Assembly (NCBI RefSeq): GCF_000967965.1
Contig: NZ_LACC01000017.1
Coordinates: 1 to 64,000 of the forward strand
Origin: Pseudomonas fluorescens
GTDB lineage: Bacteria; Pseudomonadota; Gammaproteobacteria; Pseudomonadales; Pseudomonadaceae
DNA length: 64,000 nucleotides
Reading direction: 5' to 3'
Positions 29,502 through 43,102 of this stretch are shown one piece after another. The translations under genes were made by a program, and so were the position numbers. Within the stretch, counting starts at the first letter, position 1. Each line of letters starts with the position of its first letter. Under the pieces are notes generated by a model that did not search any database, was not told where the DNA came from, and worked only from the letters and a program-made list of their open reading frames with translations.

Positions 29502-30555
29502 GCTGGATCGCTACATTGGTAGCAGTGTGTTCATGGCGATCCTGGCGGTGCTCGGGATCATTCTCGGTCTGGCGACCCTCTTTGCCTTCATCGACGAGAT
29601 GGGTGAAGTCAGCGATACCTACACCTTGGTCGATGCGCTGAGTTATGTATTGTTGACCGCGCCGCGCCGGATGTACGAACTACTGCCGATGGCTGCGCTG
29701 ATCGGCTGCCTGATCGGTCTGGGCAGCCTGGCCAGCAACAGTGAACTGACCATCATGCGTGCCGCTGGTGTGTCGATCGGCCGGATCGTCTGGGCGGTCA
29801 TGAAGCCGATGCTGGTATTGATGCTCGCCGGTGTATTGGTCGGCGAGTACATCGCGCCACCTGCCGAAACCACCGCGCAGGCCAATCGCTCGCTGGCCCA
29901 GGGCAGCGGTGATGCACAGAGCGCCAAGCACGGTTTGTGGCACCGCCAGGGCGATGAATTCATACACGTCAACTCGGTGCAACCCAACGGCATTCTGTAT
30001 GGCGTGACCCGCTATCGTTTCGACAACGAGCGGCACATGCTGTCGGCTAGCTTCGCCAAGCGTGCCGAGTTCGACACCGATCACTGGCAGCTGACGGATG
30101 TCACGACCACACTGTTCCACGAGCGCAACACCGAAGTGGTTTCGACCCCGCAAGAGCGCTGGGAAGTTGCGTTGAGCCCGCAGTTGCTGAACACCGTGGT
30201 CATGGTGCCCGAGTCGCTGTCGATCAGCGGCCTGTGGAGTTACATCCACTATCTGGCGGACCAGGGCCTGAACAATGGCCGCTACTGGCTGGCATTTTGG
30301 GTCAAGGTGTTGCAGCCGGTGGTGACTGCCGCTCTGGTATTGATGGCGATTTCCTTCATCTTTGGCCCTCTGCGTTCGGTGACCCTGGGTCAACGGGTGT
30401 TCACCGGCGTGCTGGTGGGCTTCACCTTCCGCATCGTTCAGGATCTGCTGGGGCCTTCGAGCCAGGTATTCGGCTTCCCGCCGTTGCTTTCGGTGCTGGT
30501 GCCGGCAGGTATTTGTGCCGTGGCGGGGCTCTGGCTATTGCGTCGAGCTGGCTGA
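29494..30555 (+). CDS. lptG: LPS export permease LptG
   Basis: LptG is the partner of LptF in the LPS export ABC transporter. The 353-residue protein starts at GTG 29494 (MVKLDRYIGSSVF) and shares the six-helix plus jellyroll layout, including RRMYELLPMAALIGCLIGLGSLASNSELTIMRAAG. Translation is coupled to lptF by an eight-base overlap. A strong terminator follows at 30586. Confidence 0.96.
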   Translation: MVKLDRYIGSSVFMAILAVLGIILGLATLFAFIDEMGEVSDTYTLVDALSYVLLTAPRRMYELLPMAALIGCLIGLGSLASNSELTIMRAAGVSIGRIVWAVMKPMLVLMLAGVLVGEYIAPPAETTAQANRSLAQGSGDAQSAKHGLWHRQGDEFIHVNSVQPNGILYGVTRYRFDNERHMLSASFAKRAEFDTDHWQLTDVTTTLFHERNTEVVSTPQERWEVALSPQLLNTVVMVPESLSISGLWSYIHYLADQGLNNGRYWLAFWVKVLQPVVTAALVLMAISFIFGPLRSVTLGQRVFTGVLVGFTFRIVQDLLGPSSQVFGFPPLLSVLVPAGICAVAGLWLLRRAG

Positions 30556-30585
30556 CGGCGGGCATTTCCCGACCGCATTGACGTT

Positions 30586-30620
30586 AAAAAACGCCCTTGT
30601 CGCAAGACCGGGGCGTTTTT
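30586..30620 (+). terminator. Rho-independent terminator after lptG
   Basis: AAAAAACGCCC and GGGCGTTTTT form the ends of a hairpin whose inner part also partly pairs, with a T-run at the 3' end. The A-run on the other side would let it work in both directions. Confidence 0.8.
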
Positions 30621-30644
30621 GTAGGCACCGTCTGACCTGCGAAC

Positions 30645-30674
30645 GTGACGCTTGCGCCGTGGATCAGGTACAAT
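30645..30674 (+). promoter_or_regulatory. Possible lepA promoter
   Basis: TACAAT (30669-30674) is a good -10 hexamer. GTGACG (30645-30650) with an 18-base gap is a weak -35. It lies after the lptG terminator and 53 bases before the lepA start, where a promoter is needed. Confidence 0.45.
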
Positions 30675-30726
30675 TCCCGGCTATTTTTCGGCGGGCTATG
30701 CCTGCAGCCTTTTTGAGTGTTGATCC

Positions 30727-32526
30727 GTGAGTGATTTGAGTCATATCCGCAATTTCTCCATCATCGCCCACATTGACCATGGCAAGTCGACGCTGGCCGA
30801 TCGCTTCATCCAGATGTGTGGCGGCCTCGCCGAGCGCGAAATGGAAGCCCAGGTCCTGGACTCCATGGACCTCGAGCGCGAGCGCGGGATCACCATCAAG
30901 GCGCACAGCGTTACTCTGTATTACAAGGCCAAAGACGGCATCAACTACCAGTTGAACTTCATTGACACCCCCGGCCACGTTGACTTCACCTATGAGGTGA
31001 GCCGTTCGCTGGCCGCCTGTGAAGGCGCGCTGTTGGTGGTCGATGCCGGTCAAGGCGTTGAAGCGCAGTCGGTTGCCAACTGCTACACGGCCATCGAACA
31101 GGGCCTGGAAGTGATGCCGGTGCTGAACAAGATCGACCTGCCACAGGCCGATCCGGACCGCGTCAAAGAAGAAATCGAAAAAATCATCGGCATCGATGCC
31201 ACTGACGCGGTCACGTGCTCTGCCAAGACCGGCCTGGGCGTCGACGAAGTGCTCGAGCGCCTGGTCGCCACCATTCCTGCACCAACCGGCAACTACGAAG
31301 ATCCGCTGCAAGCGTTGATCATCGACTCCTGGTTCGACAACTACCTGGGCGTTGTTTCCTTGGTACGCGTGCGCCACGGTCGTGTGAAGAAGGGCGACAA
31401 GATCCTGGTCAAGTCCACCGGCAAGATCCACCTGGTAGACAGCGTCGGTGTGTTCAACCCGAAGCACACCCCTACCGCTGACCTCAAGGCCGGTGAAGTG
31501 GGCTTCATCATCGCCAGCATCAAGGACATTCACGGTGCGCCAGTGGGCGACACCCTGACCTTGAGCTCGACGCCGGACGTTGATGTACTGCCAGGCTTCA
31601 AACGTATTCAGCCGCAGGTCTACGCCGGTCTGTTCCCGGTCAGCTCCGACGACTTCGAAGACTTCCGCGAGGCGCTGCAAAAGCTCACCCTGAACGACTC
31701 GTCGCTGCAATACACGCCGGAAAGCTCCGACGCACTGGGCTTCGGCTTCCGTTGCGGCTTCCTCGGCATGCTGCACATGGAAATCATCCAGGAGCGCCTG
31801 GAGCGCGAGTACAACCTGGACCTGATCACCACGGCGCCGACGGTAATCTTCGAGCTGCTGCTCAAGACCGGCGAGACGATCTACGTCGATAACCCGTCGA
31901 AGCTGCCGGACCTGTCTTCCATCGAAGACATGCGCGAGCCGATCGTGCGTGCAAATATTCTTGTGCCGCAAGAGCACCTGGGCAACGTCATTACCCTGTG
32001 CATCGAAAAACGTGGTGTGCAGGTCGACATGCTGTTCCTCGGCACCCAGGTACAAGTGACCTACGACCTGCCGATGAACGAAGTGGTCCTGGACTTCTTC
32101 GATCGCCTGAAATCCACCAGCCGCGGCTATGCTTCGCTGGACTACCATTTCGATCGTTATCAATCGGCTAGTCTGGTGAAACTGGACGTGCTGATCAACG
32201 GTGACAAGGTCGATGCCCTGGCGCTGATCGTGCACCGTGACAACTCGCACTACAAAGGTCGCCAGCTGACCGAGAAGATGAAAGAACTGATTCCACGGCA
32301 GATGTTCGACGTGGCAATCCAGGCCGCCATTGGCGGGCAGATTGTTGCGCGGACAACCGTCAAGGCGCTCAGAAAGAACGTATTGGCCAAATGCTACGGT
32401 GGTGACGTCAGCCGTAAGAAGAAGCTGCTGGAAAAGCAAAAGGCCGGTAAGAAACGCATGAAGCAGGTCGGCAACGTGGAAATTCCACAGGAAGCCTTCC
32501 TTGCAGTGCTCAGGTTGGATAGTTAG
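30727..32526 (+). CDS. lepA: Elongation factor 4 (LepA)
   Basis: LepA is a translational GTPase related to EF-G that acts on stalled or initiating ribosomes. The 599-residue protein has [15 protein letters not shown] (G1), [12 protein letters not shown] (G3), [10 protein letters not shown] (G4) and the characteristic C-terminal domain ending [24 protein letters not shown]. The start is GTG 30727. lepB begins five bases downstream. Confidence 0.98.
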   Translation: MSDLSHIRNFSIIAHIDHGKSTLADRFIQMCGGLAEREMEAQVLDSMDLERERGITIKAHSVTLYYKAKDGINYQLNFIDTPGHVDFTYEVSRSLAACEGALLVVDAGQGVEAQSVANCYTAIEQGLEVMPVLNKIDLPQADPDRVKEEIEKIIGIDATDAVTCSAKTGLGVDEVLERLVATIPAPTGNYEDPLQALIIDSWFDNYLGVVSLVRVRHGRVKKGDKILVKSTGKIHLVDSVGVFNPKHTPTADLKAGEVGFIIASIKDIHGAPVGDTLTLSSTPDVDVLPGFKRIQPQVYAGLFPVSSDDFEDFREALQKLTLNDSSLQYTPESSDALGFGFRCGFLGMLHMEIIQERLEREYNLDLITTAPTVIFELLLKTGETIYVDNPSKLPDLSSIEDMREPIVRANILVPQEHLGNVITLCIEKRGVQVDMLFLGTQVQVTYDLPMNEVVLDFFDRLKSTSRGYASLDYHFDRYQSASLVKLDVLINGDKVDALALIVHRDNSHYKGRQLTEKMKELIPRQMFDVAIQAAIGGQIVARTTVKALRKNVLAKCYGGDVSRKKKLLEKQKAGKKRMKQVGNVEIPQEAFLAVLRLDS

Positions 32527-32531
32527 GTCCT

Positions 32532-33386
32532 ATGTCACTAAATTTCCCGCTGTTGCTGGTCATCGCCGTGTTCGTCTGCGGCCTGTTGGCGTTGCTCGAT
32601 CTGTTGATCCTGGCCCCGCGTCGGCGTGCCGCCATCGCTTCCTATCAGGGCAGCGTCAGCCAGCCTGACATGGTCGTGGTCGAGAAGCTGAACAAAGAGC
32701 CGCTGCTGGTTGAATACGGCAAGTCGTTCTTCCCGGTGTTGTTCATCGTGCTGGTGCTGCGTTCGTTCCTGGTGGAACCGTTCCAGATTCCTTCCGGTTC
32801 GATGAAGCCAACCCTGGATGTCGGCGACTTTATCCTGGTGAGCAAGTTTTCCTACGGGATCCGCTTGCCGGTGATCGACAAGAAAGTCATCGAAGTCGGT
32901 GATCCGCAGCGCGGCGATGTGATGGTGTTCCGCTACCCGAGCGACCCGAACGTCAACTACATCAAGCGTGTGGTTGGTTTGCCGGGCGACACGGTTCGCT
33001 ACACCGCCGACAAGCGCCTGTTCGTCAACGGTCAATCGATTGCCGAGCAACTGGTCGGCGCCGAGCCGGGCACGCTGGGCAGCGCTGAGCTCTACAAGGA
33101 AAAACTCGGCGCGGCCGAGCACATGATCCGCAAGGAAATGAGCCGCTACCGCGCAATGCCGGACCATTCGTGGACCGTGCCGGCCGGGCACTACTTCATG
33201 ATGGGCGACAACCGCGACAACTCGAACGACAGTCGCTACTGGGATGATCCAAACATTCCCAAGGATCTGCTGGGCATGGTTCCCGACAAGAATATCGTCG
33301 GCAAGGCCTTCGCGGTCTGGATGAGCTGGCCGGAACCCAAACTCAGCCACCTGCCGAATTTCTCGCGGGTTGGCCTGATCAAGTAA
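32532..33386 (+). CDS. lepB: Signal peptidase I LepB
   Basis: LepB cleaves signal peptides of exported proteins at the outer face of the inner membrane. The 284-residue protein has two N-terminal membrane segments (about 5-27 and 66-80), the catalytic serine S90 (IPSGSMKPTL) and general-base lysine K145 (NYIKRVVGLPGD), and box E (GDNRDNSNDSRYWG-like, with D for the last G). It is co-transcribed with lepA. Confidence 0.97.
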   Translation: MSLNFPLLLVIAVFVCGLLALLDLLILAPRRRAAIASYQGSVSQPDMVVVEKLNKEPLLVEYGKSFFPVLFIVLVLRSFLVEPFQIPSGSMKPTLDVGDFILVSKFSYGIRLPVIDKKVIEVGDPQRGDVMVFRYPSDPNVNYIKRVVGLPGDTVRYTADKRLFVNGQSIAEQLVGAEPGTLGSAELYKEKLGAAEHMIRKEMSRYRAMPDHSWTVPAGHYFMMGDNRDNSNDSRYWDDPNIPKDLLGMVPDKNIVGKAFAVWMSWPEPKLSHLPNFSRVGLIK

Positions 33387-33393
33387 TCAAACA

Positions 33394-33416
33394 CGGCGCT
33401 GTTGAACACAGCGCCG
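33394..33416 (+). other. Hairpin between lepB and rnc
   Basis: CGGCGCTGT (33394-33402) and ACAGCGCCG (33408-33416) form a perfect 9-bp stem with loop TGAAC and no T-run. It may be an mRNA processing or stability element ahead of rnc. In E. coli, RNase III cuts its own leader, but a 9-bp stem is short for that enzyme. Confidence 0.6.
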
Positions 33417-33455
33417 AATGCATTTCTGGAACCGGCAGATTCGGGGGCCAGAGGC

Positions 33456-33575
33456 ATGAAAACAATGATATTCAGGACGTTATTTTTGAACACAGCGTTA
33501 ATTGTCCCAAGCCTGCGCCGCCTCCTGGCAATGGCGGTGGAATCCAGCCACGAACTCAGCGTGGGTAAACCGTGA
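33456..33575 (+). CDS. Putative 39-residue ORF coupled to rnc
   Basis: The ATG at 33456, preceded by AGAGG, opens a 39-codon frame ([20 protein letters not shown], then [19 protein letters not shown]) whose TGA overlaps the GTG start of rnc. A hydrophobic stretch precedes a basic patch. In many pseudomonads a DUF4845 protein of about 120 residues lies between lepB and rnc; it is absent here and this ORF occupies its place. Whether it is translated is unknown. Confidence 0.4.
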   Translation: MKTMIFRTLFLNTALIVPSLRRLLAMAVESSHELSVGKP

Positions 33576-34261
33576 GCGTCTCCTTAAGCCGTCTAGAGCG
33601 TCAGCTCGGCTACACCTTCAAGGATCAGGAACTGATGGTCCTGGCCCTGACTCACCGCAGCTTTGCCGGGCGTAACAACGAACGCCTGGAATTCCTCGGT
33701 GACGCCATTCTCAACTTCGTCGCCGGCGAGGCGCTGTTCGAGCGCTTCCCGCTGGCTCGCGAAGGCCAGTTGTCGCGTTTGCGCGCGCGACTGGTCAAAG
33801 GTGAGACCCTGGCCGTACTGGCCCGTGGTTTCGATCTGGGCGAATACCTGCGCCTGGGCTCGGGCGAGCTGAAAAGCGGCGGTTTCCGTCGCGAGTCGAT
33901 TCTTGCCGATGCCCTCGAAGCGTTGATCGGTGCGATCTACCTCGATGCCGGCATGGAAATGGCCCGCGAGCGTGTGCTTGCCTGGCTGGCCGGCGAGTTC
34001 GAAGGCCTGACACTGGTCGACACCAACAAAGATCCAAAGACCCGCCTGCAAGAGTTCCTGCAGTCCCGTGGTTGTGAGCTGCCGCGTTACGAAGTGGTGG
34101 ATATCCAGGGTGAGCCGCATTGCCGGACGTTCTTCGTCGAATGCGAAATCATCTTACTGAATGAAAAAAGCCGAGGTCAGGGTGTGAGTCGTCGTATTGC
34201 CGAACAGGTAGCGGCCGCCGCAGCACTGATTGCCCTGGGTGTGGAGAATGGCAATGACTGA
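33572..34261 (+). CDS. rnc: Ribonuclease III
   Basis: RNase III cleaves double-stranded RNA and processes rRNA precursors. The 229-residue protein has the catalytic signature [13 protein letters not shown], a second acidic site ([16 protein letters not shown]) and a C-terminal dsRNA-binding domain ([14 protein letters not shown] to [13 protein letters not shown]). The start is GTG 33572. The 3' end overlaps era by eight bases. Confidence 0.97.
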   Translation: MSVSLSRLERQLGYTFKDQELMVLALTHRSFAGRNNERLEFLGDAILNFVAGEALFERFPLAREGQLSRLRARLVKGETLAVLARGFDLGEYLRLGSGELKSGGFRRESILADALEALIGAIYLDAGMEMARERVLAWLAGEFEGLTLVDTNKDPKTRLQEFLQSRGCELPRYEVVDIQGEPHCRTFFVECEIILLNEKSRGQGVSRRIAEQVAAAAALIALGVENGND

Positions 34262-35156
34262 TACAAACGCAACTCGCTGTGGCTATGTTGCCATCGTCGG
34301 CCGTCCGAACGTGGGCAAGTCCACGCTGCTGAACCATATCCTGGGTCAGAAGCTGGCGATCACCTCGCGCAAACCGCAAACCACCCGTCACAACATGCTC
34401 GGTATCAAGACCGAGGGCGATGTGCAGGCGATCTACGTCGACACCCCCGGTATGCACAAGGGTGGCGAGAAGGCCCTGAACCGCTACATGAACAAGACCG
34501 CTTCGGCGGCGTTGAAAGACGTCGACGTGGTGATTTTCGTGGTCGACCGCACCAAGTGGACCGAAGAGGACCAGATGGTTCTCGAGCGCGTCCAGTACGT
34601 GACCGGCCCGCTGATCGTGGCGTTGAACAAGACCGATCGCATCGAAGACAAGGCCGAGCTTATGCCGCACCTGAGCTGGTTGCAGGAGCAGTTGCCGAAT
34701 GCGCAGATCATCCCGATTTCCGCACAGCACGGGCACAACCTCGATGCACTGGAACGCGTAATCGCCGAGCACCTGCCGGAAAACGATCACTTCTTCCCGG
34801 AAGACCAGATCACCGATCGCAGCAGCCGTTTCCTTGCCGCCGAACTGGTGCGCGAGAAAATCATGCGCCAGATGGGCGCCGAGCTGCCGTACCAGATCAC
34901 CGTTGAAATCGAAGAGTTCAAGCAGCAGGGCAAGACCCTGCATATCCATGCCTTGATCCTCGTCGAGCGCGATGGCCAGAAGAAAATCATCATTGGCGAC
35001 AAGGGCGAGCGCATCAAGCGCATCGGCACCGAAGCGCGCAAGGACATGGAGCTGCTGTTCGACTCCAAGATCATGCTCAACCTGTGGGTCAAGGTTAAGG
35101 GTGGTTGGTCCGATGACGAGCGTGCATTGCGTTCGTTGGGTTATGGCGACCTGTAA
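34254..35156 (+). CDS. era: GTPase Era
   Basis: Era is an essential GTPase that binds the 3' end of 16S rRNA during 30S maturation. The 300-residue protein has [13 protein letters not shown] (G1), DTPGMHKG (G3), NKTDRIED (G4) and a C-terminal KH domain ([19 protein letters not shown]). ATG 34254 is chosen because GGAG at 34243-34246 is well spaced; ATG 34230 and 34248 are less likely. It overlaps rnc, the conserved rnc-era pair. Confidence 0.97.
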   Translation: MTDTNATRCGYVAIVGRPNVGKSTLLNHILGQKLAITSRKPQTTRHNMLGIKTEGDVQAIYVDTPGMHKGGEKALNRYMNKTASAALKDVDVVIFVVDRTKWTEEDQMVLERVQYVTGPLIVALNKTDRIEDKAELMPHLSWLQEQLPNAQIIPISAQHGHNLDALERVIAEHLPENDHFFPEDQITDRSSRFLAAELVREKIMRQMGAELPYQITVEIEEFKQQGKTLHIHALILVERDGQKKIIIGDKGERIKRIGTEARKDMELLFDSKIMLNLWVKVKGGWSDDERALRSLGYGDL

Positions 35157-35178
35157 AGCCGGACCCAAGTGATGTAAC

Positions 35179-35268
35179 TGTAGGAGCGAGCCTGCTCGCG
35201 ATAGCGGTCTGTCAGTCAACGAGTGTGTTGAATGTTAGTCCCTCATCGCGAGCAGGCTCGCTCCTACA
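35179..35268. repeat. REP-type palindromic pair, family A
   Basis: TGTAGGAGCGAGCCTGCTCG and its complement flank about 45 bases, matching the copies at 71 and 24615. It lies between era and recO. Confidence 0.9.
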
Positions 35269-35322
35269 GTGGTTTTGGGGTTGCCAGTAATATCTGCTTC
35301 TTCATCGAGATCTGCGATTTCC

Positions 35323-36006
35323 ATGTCCCAACCCATCCCCCAACCCGCCTACGTCCTGCACTCCCGCGCCTACCGTGAAAACAGCGCGCTGGTGGACTTC
35401 CTCACGCCGCAAGGTCGACTGCGGGCGGTGTTGCGCAGTGCGCGGGGCAAGGCCGGGACGTTGGCGCGGCCGTTCGTGCCACTGGAAGTCGAGTTCCGGG
35501 GCAAGGGCGAGCTGAAGAATGTCGGGCGCATGGAAAGTGCCGGGGTTTCCACCTGGCTCATTGGCGAGGCGCTGTTCAGTGGGCTTTATCTCAATGAGCT
35601 GCTGATTCGTCTGTTGCCCGCCGAAGATCCGCTCCCCTCGGTGTTCGATCATTACGCCGCCACCTTGCTGGCGCTGGCCGAAGGTCGCCCACTGGAGCCC
35701 TTGCTGCGCTCCTTCGAGTGGCGCTTGCTCGATGACCTCGGCTACGGGTTTTCCCTGACGACTGATATTCATGATCAGCCCATCGCGCCGGACGGCCTCT
35801 ACCGTTTGCAAGTGGATGCGGGGCTGGAGCGGGTCTATCTGCTGCAACCGGGCCTGTTCAACGGCACCGAACTGTTGGCCATGGCCGAAGCCGACTGGTC
35901 CGCCCCCGGCGCCCTGTCTGCCGCCAAGCGCTTGATGCGCCAGGCGTTGGCCGTTCACCTGGGCGGCCGTCCACTTGTCAGTCGCGAGCTGTTTCGCAAG
36001 CCCTGA
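35323..36006 (+). CDS. recO: DNA repair protein RecO
   Basis: RecO loads RecA on SSB-coated DNA together with RecR and anneals strands. The 227-residue protein begins [19 protein letters not shown] and has the N-terminal OB fold ([22 protein letters not shown]) followed by a helical domain. It lacks the CxxC zinc pairs found in some homologues, as is common in gammaproteobacteria. ATG 35323 is used because the 35269 extension runs into the REP gap. Confidence 0.94.
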   Translation: MSQPIPQPAYVLHSRAYRENSALVDFLTPQGRLRAVLRSARGKAGTLARPFVPLEVEFRGKGELKNVGRMESAGVSTWLIGEALFSGLYLNELLIRLLPAEDPLPSVFDHYAATLLALAEGRPLEPLLRSFEWRLLDDLGYGFSLTTDIHDQPIAPDGLYRLQVDAGLERVYLLQPGLFNGTELLAMAEADWSAPGALSAAKRLMRQALAVHLGGRPLVSRELFRKP

Positions 36007-36056
36007 TCACACCGTATGCTGTGCACCGAACTTTCTCTTCTACTGGAGCGCTTTCC

Positions 36057-36800
36057 GTGACCACCAGCACCCGTATTCTTCTTGGCGTGAACATCGACCA
36101 CGTTGCCACCCTGCGTCAGGCCCGGGGCACCCGTTACCCGGACCCGGTCAAGGCAGCGCTGGACGCGGAAGAGGCGGGCGCCGACGGCATCACCGTGCAC
36201 CTGCGCGAAGACCGTCGGCACATTCAGGAGCGCGACGTTCTGGTGCTCAAGGACGTGCTGCAAACCCGCATGAACTTCGAAATGGGCGTCACCGAAGAAA
36301 TGATGCAGTTCGCCGAGCGCATCCGCCCGGCGCACATTTGCCTGGTGCCGGAAACCCGTCAGGAACTGACCACTGAAGGCGGCCTGAACGTGGCGGGGCA
36401 GGAAGCGCGGATCAAGGCCGCGGTCGAGCGCCTGTCGAAGATCGGCTCCGAAGTGTCGCTGTTCATTGACGCCGATGAGCGCCAGATCGAAGCCTCCCGC
36501 CGTGTCGGCGCGCCGGCCATCGAGCTGCACACCGGGCGTTATGCCGATGCCGAGACACCGACCGAAGTCGCCGAAGAACTCAAGCGTGTGGCCGATGGCG
36601 TGGCCTTCGGCCTGGCCCAGGGGCTGATCGTCAATGCCGGCCATGGCCTGCACTATCACAACGTTGAAGCCGTGGCGGCGATCAAGGGCATCAACGAGCT
36701 GAACATCGGCCATGCGCTGGTGGCCCATGCGCTGTTCGTTGGCTTCAAGTCGGCTGTTTCGGAGATGAAGGCGTTGATTCTGGCGGCTGCCAAAGCCTGA
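36057..36800 (+). CDS. pdxJ: Pyridoxine 5'-phosphate synthase PdxJ
   Basis: PdxJ condenses 1-deoxyxylulose 5-phosphate with 3-amino-2-oxopropyl phosphate to make pyridoxine phosphate. The 247-residue TIM-barrel protein has [29 protein letters not shown] and [17 protein letters not shown] 36057 follows GGAG by eight bases; ATG 36021 has no family support. recO-pdxJ adjacency is conserved. Confidence 0.96.
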   Translation: MTTSTRILLGVNIDHVATLRQARGTRYPDPVKAALDAEEAGADGITVHLREDRRHIQERDVLVLKDVLQTRMNFEMGVTEEMMQFAERIRPAHICLVPETRQELTTEGGLNVAGQEARIKAAVERLSKIGSEVSLFIDADERQIEASRRVGAPAIELHTGRYADAETPTEVAEELKRVADGVAFGLAQGLIVNAGHGLHYHNVEAVAAIKGINELNIGHALVAHALFVGFKSAVSEMKALILAAAKA

Positions 36801-36817
36801 AGAACGACACCAAACCC

Positions 36818-36922
36818 TGTGGGAGCGGGCTTGCTCGCGAAAGCGGTTTATCATTCAACATCTCTGTTGGCTGGCACACTGCTTTCGCGAGCAAGTCGAA
36901 TCGTCGCACCGCCGCTCCCACA
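36818..36922. repeat. REP pair, family A variant, with an interrupted right arm
   Basis: The left arm TGTGGGAGCGGGCTTGCTCG is intact. The right arm starts GCGAGCAAG, is interrupted by about 16 extra bases (36896-36911) and resumes with CGCTCCCACA. It lies between pdxJ and mltF. Confidence 0.8.
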
Positions 36923-36941
36923 TTTGATCTCGGTTGTTCTG

Positions 36942-42584
<5,643 letters not shown>

Positions 42585-42604
42585 AAGCGGGTGAACTAAG
42601 CGCC

Positions 42605-42916
42605 GTGTACAAGCTCAGCTTTTTCGTTCCAACCAGTCACGTCGAAGACGTGAAGAGTGCCGTCTTCGCCGCCGGTGGCGGTCGAATCGGTGCTTACGAC
42701 CACTGTGCATGGCAGGTGTTGGGCCTGGGTCAGTTTCGTCCACTGGACGGCAGTCAGCCGTTCATTGGCGAAGCGGGGCAGGTCGAGCAGGTCGAGGAAT
42801 GGAAGGTTGAGCTGGTGGTGGCCGATGAGTTGATCCACTCGGTGGTGGCGGCTCTGAAACAGAGCCATCCCTACGAGACACCGGCTTATGAGGTGTGGCG
42901 GTTGGAGGATTTCTGA
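42605..42916 (+). CDS. NIF3/YqfO C-terminal-like small protein
   Basis: This 103-residue protein begins MYKLSFFVPTSHVEDVKSAVF and ends HPYETPAYEVWRLEDF, matching the CutA-like insert domain of the NIF3/YqfO family without the flanking metal-binding domains. Its function is not known. The start is GTG 42605, 20 bases after purL, and a strong terminator follows at 42939, so it is probably co-transcribed with purL. Confidence 0.8.
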   Translation: MYKLSFFVPTSHVEDVKSAVFAAGGGRIGAYDHCAWQVLGLGQFRPLDGSQPFIGEAGQVEQVEEWKVELVVADELIHSVVAALKQSHPYETPAYEVWRLEDF

Positions 42917-42938
42917 TCTTCCTGGCTGCTGAAATGAG

Positions 42939-42971
42939 AAACCCGCTGAAAGAGATTTCAGCGGGTTTTTT
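42939..42971 (+). terminator. Strong Rho-independent terminator of purL and its downstream gene
   Basis: AAACCCGCTGAAA (42939-42951) and TTTCAGCGGGTTT (42956-42968) pair perfectly over 13 bases around a GAGA tetraloop, followed by further T residues. Confidence 0.95.
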
Positions 42972-43006
42972 GTTGCTCAGGATTCAGTGGTGTCAGTGAG
43001 GGCCTC

Positions 43007-43077
43007 ATCGCGAGCAGGCTCGCTCCTACAGTGGTGCGGTGTACGCAGAGCAAATGTAGGAGTGAGCCTGCTCGCGA
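43007..43077. repeat. Family A REP pair in tail-to-tail orientation
   Basis: TCGCGAGCAGGCTCGCTCCTAC-type sequence precedes TGTAGGAGTGAGCCTGCTCG-type sequence with a gap of about 24 bases. The arms are in the opposite order to most pairs here, as at 22267. The second arm has one substitution (GAGTGAG for GAGCGAG). Confidence 0.88.
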
Positions 43078-43102
43078 TGGCGGCCTATCAGGCACCGAGG
43101 AT

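Noticed and set aside
30664..32439. 591-codon open frame antisense to lepA
   Set aside because: Same reason: lepA is certain on the plus strand and the antisense product resembles nothing known.
33387..33571. Frameshifted DUF4845 gene between lepB and rnc
   Set aside because: The gap is too short (185 bases) for the full gene in any frame, and no DUF4845-like peptide was recognised in the three plus frames.
43007..43077. Repeated palindromes considered as a CRISPR array
   Set aside because: Only two inverted arms with one spacer, and arms identical to dispersed REP elements elsewhere. No cas genes.
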